In this document: one piece after another, positions 60,449 through 64,000 of the stretch
How the letters are laid out: every line of letters starts with the position of its first letter
How positions within the stretch are numbered: position 1 is the stretch's first letter
DNA from: Aeromicrobium erythreum
Lineage (GTDB): Bacteria > Actinomycetota > Actinomycetes > Propionibacteriales > Nocardioidaceae
Reading direction: 5' to 3'
DNA length: 64,000 nt
Assembly (NCBI RefSeq): GCF_001509405.1
Contig: NZ_CP011502.1
Location: 558,001-622,000, forward strand
Translations under genes and position numbers: made by a program
The notes under the pieces: model-generated
What the model was told of the DNA's origin: nothing
What the model saw: the letters and a program-made list of their open reading frames with translations, nothing else
The model's database searches: none

Positions 60449-61516
60449 TCACACGTAGCGCTCGAGGATGCTCGACTCGGCCAGACGCGACAGGCCGTCG
60501 CGGACCCCGCGGGCGCGCAGGTCGCCGACGCCCTCGACGGTCTGCAGGTCGTCGATGCTGGCCGCCAGCAGCTTCTGCAGCGTGCCGAAGTGGTCGATGA
60601 GGCGGTCGATGACCGTCTGCGGCAGTCGGGGCACGCGGGCGAGCAGCCGGTAGCCGCGCGGTGCGAGCGGGTGGTCGAGGGAGTCGCCGGCGCCGATGCG
60701 CAGCGCCGTCGCCACGCTCGTGAGGTCGACGAGCTCGGTGGAGTCGATCTCGGCGAGGTCCTGCAGGACGGTGCTGACCGCCCGGCCCCGACGCCCCGAC
60801 GGCATGTAGTCGCGGATGACGAGCTCGCGCTCGGCGTCGACCCCGCTGATCAGCTCCTCCAGCTGCAGCGCGAGCAGACGACCGTCGGTGCCGAGCTCGA
60901 GCACGTACTGGTCGATCTCCGCGGCGATCCGGCTGACCATCTCCAGGCGCTGCGCGACGGCCGCGACGTCGCGGACCGTGACGAGGTCCTCGATCTCCAG
61001 CGCCGACAGCGCGTCGGACACCTCGTCGAGGCGGCTGCGGTACCGCTCGAGGGTGGCGATGGCCTGGTTGGCGCGACCGATGATGGCGCCGGCGTCCTCG
61101 AGCACGTGGCGGGTGCCGTCGAGGTAGAGGGCGATGATGTGCATCGACGCCGACACGGAGATGACCGGCAGGCTGGTCTGCCGGGCGACCCGGTCGGCGG
61201 TGCGGTGCCGGGTGCCGGACTCGTCGGTCGGGATCGACGGGTCGGGCATGAGGTGCACGGCGGCCTGCAGGATCCGCTGCGCGCCGGAGTCGAGGATGAT
61301 CGCGCCGTCCATCTTGGCCAGCTCGCGCAGACCCGTGGCCGTGAAGGGCACGTCGAGCGCGAACCCGCCTGTGCTGACCGCCTCGACGACCTTGTCCTGG
61401 CCGAGCACGATGAGCGCGCCGGTACGGCCGCGCAGGATGCGCTCGAGGCCCTCGCGCAGCGAGGTGCCGGGCGCGATCGCCGCGAGGACGGTGCGCAGGT
61501 CTGGTCGAGGGGCCAC
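60449..61516 (-). CDS. disA: DNA integrity scanning protein DisA, diadenylate cyclase
   Basis: 355-aa octameric enzyme that makes c-di-AMP from two ATP and scans DNA. DAC domain (residues 1-~140): GRTGALIVLGQD, MDGAIILDSGAQRI, and GTRHRTADRVARQT, the DGA and RHR motifs of the active site. Central helical spine and C-terminal RuvA-like HhH (SIDDLQTVEGVGDLRARGV). GTG start 61516, seven bases after TACACT and 29 bp after radA. Partner gene radA upstream is a conserved arrangement. Confidence 0.94.
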   Translation of the reverse strand: MAPRPDLRTVLAAIAPGTSLREGLERILRGRTGALIVLGQDKVVEAVSTGGFALDVPFTATGLRELAKMDGAIILDSGAQRILQAAVHLMPDPSIPTDESGTRHRTADRVARQTSLPVISVSASMHIIALYLDGTRHVLEDAGAIIGRANQAIATLERYRSRLDEVSDALSALEIEDLVTVRDVAAVAQRLEMVSRIAAEIDQYVLELGTDGRLLALQLEELISGVDAERELVIRDYMPSGRRGRAVSTVLQDLAEIDSTELVDLTSVATALRIGAGDSLDHPLAPRGYRLLARVPRLPQTVIDRLIDHFGTLQKLLAASIDDLQTVEGVGDLRARGVRDGLSRLAESSILERYV

Positions 61517-61523
61517 GGGCGAC

Positions 61524-61529
61524 AGTGTA
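61524..61529 (-). promoter_or_regulatory. -10 hexamer (TACACT) of disA
   Basis: TACACT on the minus strand, seven bases before the disA GTG and inside the radA-disA gap, so disA may have its own leaderless promoter besides read-through from radA. Confidence 0.4.
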
Positions 61530-61545
61530 GGGGGAGGGTCCAGGT

Positions 61546-62946
61546 TCAGGACGGCTCGACGCGTCCGCGGGCGCTCGGCAGGGCCAGCACGGCCGCCACG
61601 ACGTCGGCCACCTGCGTGATGCGCAGCGACGCGGGAACGTCGTCGAGCCCCTCGGAGCGGGCCGGGACGATGGCGGCCGTGAACCCGAGCCGCGCGGCCT
61701 CCCGCAGCCGCTCGGCGGTGTGCCGCACGGGCCGTACCTCGCCGGCGAGCCCGACCTCGCCCAGCACGACGAGGCCCGCGGGTGCGACCCGGTCGGCCTG
61801 GGCGGAGGCTGCCGCGACCAGGACCGCGAGGTCGACGGACGGCTCGACGAGACGCGCACCGCCGACGGAAGCGGTGTAGACGTCGTGGCGCGAGAGGTTG
61901 ACGCCGCAGTGCCGGGTGAGCACGGCGAGGATCATCGCCACGCGCGAGGAGTCGAGGCCGCTGGAGGTGCGCCGCGGCGACGGCGCGTTGGTCTCGACGG
62001 CCAGCGCCTGCACCTCCGCGAGCAGCGGCCGCCGGCCCTCCATCGTGACGGTGACGCAGGTGCCGGGCACGGGCTGCTCGTGCCGGCTGACGAACAGGCC
62101 CGTCGGGTCGGGCACCTCGACCAGACCCGAGTCGGCGAGGTCGAAGCAGCCGATCTCGTCGACGGGACCGAAGCGGTTCTTCACCGCCCGCAGGAGCCTC
62201 AGGCGCGACGCGCGGTCGCCCTCGAACTGCAGGACGACGTCGACGAGGTGCTCCAGGACGCGGGGCCCGGCGACGGCGCCGTCCTTCGTGACGTGGCCGA
62301 CGAGCAGGGTCGCGATGCCCTCGCTCTTCGCGCGCTGGATGACCGCGGACGCGACCTCGCGCACCTGGGTGACGCCGCCGGGGACGCCGTCGACGTCGGC
62401 CGAGCCGATGGTCTGCACGGAGTCGACCACCAGCAGGCTCGGTCGCACCTGCTCGACGTGGGTGAGCAGCGCGCCGAGGTCGGTCTCGGCGGCGAGGTAC
62501 AGCTCGTCGTGGACCGCGCCGGTGCGCTCGGCACGCAGCCGCACCTGGCCGGCCGACTCCTCGCCCGAGACGTAGAGGGTGCGCCGGCCCTGCCGCGCCC
62601 AACGGGCGGCGAGCTCGAGCAGCAGCGTGGACTTTCCGACCCCCGGCTCGCCGGCCAGGAGCAGCACGCCGCCGGGCGTGACGCCGCCGCCGAGGACGCG
62701 GTCGAGCTCGCCGATGCCCGAGGAGACGGCCCGCGACGACTCGACCTCGACCTGCGTGATGGGTCGCGCCGGGGTGACGGTGGCGGCCGGCGCGGTGCGG
62801 CCGGCGCGTGCCGCCGGCGACGCGACGTCGACGGTGCCCCAGGCCTGGCACTCCCCGCACCGGCCCACCCACTTGCTGGTGGTCCAGCCGCACTCGGCGC
62901 AGGCGTAGACGGGCTTGGCGACCTTCGGCGCCTTCGCGGTGGGCAT
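61546..62946 (-). CDS. radA: DNA repair protein RadA/Sms
   Basis: 466-aa RecA-like protein that helps process recombination intermediates. N-terminal zinc finger CAECGWTTSKWVGRCGEC, Walker A GEPGVGKSTLLLE (~residues 93-105), the RadA-specific KNRFGPVDEIG, and a C-terminal Lon-protease-like domain (VGGARLVEPSVDLAVLVA). ATG 62946 lies seven bases after TAGGGT, with no Shine-Dalgarno; a GTG three codons upstream would fall within that hexamer, so 62946 is preferred. Confidence 0.94.
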   Translation of the reverse strand: MPTAKAPKVAKPVYACAECGWTTSKWVGRCGECQAWGTVDVASPAARAGRTAPAATVTPARPITQVEVESSRAVSSGIGELDRVLGGGVTPGGVLLLAGEPGVGKSTLLLELAARWARQGRRTLYVSGEESAGQVRLRAERTGAVHDELYLAAETDLGALLTHVEQVRPSLLVVDSVQTIGSADVDGVPGGVTQVREVASAVIQRAKSEGIATLLVGHVTKDGAVAGPRVLEHLVDVVLQFEGDRASRLRLLRAVKNRFGPVDEIGCFDLADSGLVEVPDPTGLFVSRHEQPVPGTCVTVTMEGRRPLLAEVQALAVETNAPSPRRTSSGLDSSRVAMILAVLTRHCGVNLSRHDVYTASVGGARLVEPSVDLAVLVAAASAQADRVAPAGLVVLGEVGLAGEVRPVRHTAERLREAARLGFTAAIVPARSEGLDDVPASLRITQVADVVAAVLALPSARGRVEPS

Positions 62947-62953
62947 GCGTCCC

Positions 62954-62959
62954 ACCCTA
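62954..62959 (-). promoter_or_regulatory. -10 hexamer (TAGGGT) of radA
   Basis: TAGGGT on the minus strand, seven bases from the radA ATG; supports a leaderless radA-disA transcript. Confidence 0.45.
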
Positions 62960-62995
62960 GGTGCGACGTCCGACAGCGGAGCCGTTCCCTCCCCA

Positions 62996-63109
62996 GGCGG
63001 TAGGTGAGGCGCTGAATGCCGTCCGGCGGTCGCCTACGCGCGTCATCGGGGCGGCTCGACGCGCGTGACCTACCGCCCGGGGGGGGGGAGACGCGCGTGA
63101 CCTACCGCC
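62996..63109. repeat. Direct and inverted repeats with a G-run upstream of radA
   Basis: GACGCGCGTGACCTACCGCC occurs twice (63058-63077 and 63090-63109), each followed by a long G-rich run (the first GGGGGGGGG). GGCGGTAGGT at 62996-63005 is the inverse of the ACCTACCGCC in both. The segment lies between the glyoxalase-like gene and radA and may act as terminator for the former. Confidence 0.6.
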
Positions 63110-63121
63110 GGGGGGCGGGGC

Positions 63122-63832
63122 TCAGACGCGGACGACGCCGCCGGGCGTCTCGAAGGAGACGCTCATGATGCCGGGCAGGCCGTGCGGCGCGACCCACTCG
63201 ACCGCGATCTCCTCGAGCGCGTCCACGGCGGGCTCGCCGAGCCAGTCGGACAGGCGGTGGGGCGAGCCGGCCATCTCGATGGCGGTGAGCGCGATCTCCG
63301 AGGGTGCCATCTGCGACGGGTGCTCCTCCGTCGGCACGTCCCAGCACGTGACGTACGGCAGCTGCGGGTCGGCCTTCATGCCGCTCGTGCCGATCTGGCG
63401 CCACTCCAGGTTGAAGCCGTCGGGGCGACGTCGGTTGCCGGGCACCGCGTGGCGGCCGATGCGCCGCTCCACCTCGGTCATGTCGTCGACCGACACGCAC
63501 CAGGCCATCCAGCCGCCACCGGCCTCCGAGCGCTGCCGGACGACCTGTCCGAACGCGGCCTTGTCGGCGGCGGGGTGGTCGAGGACCTCCACGACCTCCA
63601 CGTACTGGCGGTTGCGGAGCGGGAGCACCATGTTGCGGGTGCCGAAGCGCGGGTGCGCGCCGCCGTCGAGGAACGTCGCGCCGAGAGCCGCGGAGAGCTC
63701 GGCCACGGTGGCGTCGAGGCCGGCGGGGCCGGCGGCGTACGAGAGGTGGTCGAGGTGCATGGGCCATTCTTGCCAGACGGCCCACGTCTCCCGACGACCG
63801 GGGTCCACCAGGGCGAGGTGCGGGGCCGTCAT
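63122..63832 (-). CDS. VOC/glyoxalase-like domain protein
   Basis: 236-aa protein. HLDHLSYAAGPAGLDATVAE begins a glyoxalase-like (VOC) fold of the type annotated Glyoxalase_3; RNMVLPLRNRQYVEVVEVLD and FNLEWRQIGTSG follow. The first 24 residues precede the fold; ATG 63832 has AGGTGAG six bases upstream, while ATG 63760 would give only the domain. Lies 7 bp after the truncated right-edge gene, so cotranscribed with it. Substrate unknown. Confidence 0.78.
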   Translation of the reverse strand: MTAPHLALVDPGRRETWAVWQEWPMHLDHLSYAAGPAGLDATVAELSAALGATFLDGGAHPRFGTRNMVLPLRNRQYVEVVEVLDHPAADKAAFGQVVRQRSEAGGGWMAWCVSVDDMTEVERRIGRHAVPGNRRRPDGFNLEWRQIGTSGMKADPQLPYVTCWDVPTEEHPSQMAPSEIALTAIEMAGSPHRLSDWLGEPAVDALEEIAVEWVAPHGLPGIMSVSFETPGGVVRV

Positions 63833-63839
63833 CGTGGTC

Positions 63840-64000
63840 TCACCTGCGGGCCGCCGCGGTCGCGGGGTGGACGTTCGGGGCGCCCGATGCGAGGTGGTCC
63901 TCGCACTGGCGCTCGAGCTCGGCGTAGCCGGCCTCGCCCATGAGCGCGACGAGCTCGGCGCGGTTGCTGACGTAGACCGGCTCCTGGCCCACGTGCGCCT
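63840..64000 (-). CDS. Unidentified gene, truncated by the right window edge
   Basis: The last 53 codons of a minus-strand gene, reading [20 protein letters not shown], then [20 protein letters not shown] and an Ala/Arg tail. Codon use is typical of the region and the stop is 7 bp before the VOC gene. Too little is present for identification. Confidence 0.6.
   Translation of the reverse strand, partial: AHVGQEPVYVSNRAELVALMGEAGYAELERQCEDHLASGAPNVHPATAAARR

Overview
The window is high-GC chromosomal DNA of an actinobacterium. Gene content and order (zincin-tilS-hpt-ftsH-folE/P/B/K, panC-panD-coaX, lysS, clpC, mutY, disA-radA, a tuberculostearate-type fatty-acid methylation pair) and abundant REP-like intergenic repeats suggest a Nocardioidaceae-type organism (Aeromicrobium or Nocardioides-like). 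That placement is inference. Coding density is high, adjacent genes often overlap by ATGA or GTGA, and many start codons sit 6-7 nt after a -10-like hexamer with no Shine-Dalgarno, the signature of leaderless mRNAs.

Layout. 1-5.9 kb: truncated gluQ, a small membrane protein, then an IclR regulator facing a four-gene catabolic operon (dehydrogenase-RraA fusion, TRAP permease, small membrane subunit, cyclase-family hydrolase). 6.1-10.8 kb: tRNA-Glu, a small zincin, a pirin, a tmsAB-like lipid methylation pair, and exonuclease III. 10.9-17 kb: a six-gene Mrp-type Na+/H+ antiporter operon (mnhAB fusion, C, D, E, F, G), every junction a 4-bp overlap. 17-25.4 kb: divergent housekeeping run zincin, tilS, hpt, ftsH, then folate genes folE, folP, an NTF2-like gene, folB, folK and a DUF3180 protein. 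25.5-28.5 kb: DUF885 hydrolase and ilvA on the minus strand. 28.6-31.7 kb: DUF2520, panC, panD, coaX, carrying pantoate to phosphopantothenate. 31.7-32.9 kb: a non-coding array of seven ~173-bp composite inverted repeats. 33-36.3 kb: TetR regulator, two near-identical csbD stress genes, and an NhaA-thioredoxin fusion. 36.5-40.2 kb: lipoprotein, lysS, a TauD-like dioxygenase and a membrane protein. 40.3-46.4 kb: complete fructose PTS (ptsI diverging from a DeoR-type regulator, fruK, fruA, ptsH). 46.5-49.5 kb: clpC and a small membrane protein. 49.6-58.2 kb: accessory island with a giant secreted RHS/YD-repeat protein, a frame-shifted toxin tip, an adjacent putative immunity gene, an eroded fragment and three small orphan genes. 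58.2-64 kb: mutY, an anchored Ser/Pro-rich protein, a repeat-rich non-coding segment, disA, radA, a glyoxalase-like protein and a truncated gene at the right edge.

How parts work together. The fructose PTS block carries all general and sugar-specific components with its own regulator. Folate and pantothenate blocks are near-complete cofactor operons. The Rhs island looks like a polymorphic toxin locus with tip-module turnover. The most unusual non-coding feature is the 1.2-kb repeat array, where flanking boxes are constant but the enclosed hairpin stems change in sequence while keeping base pairing.
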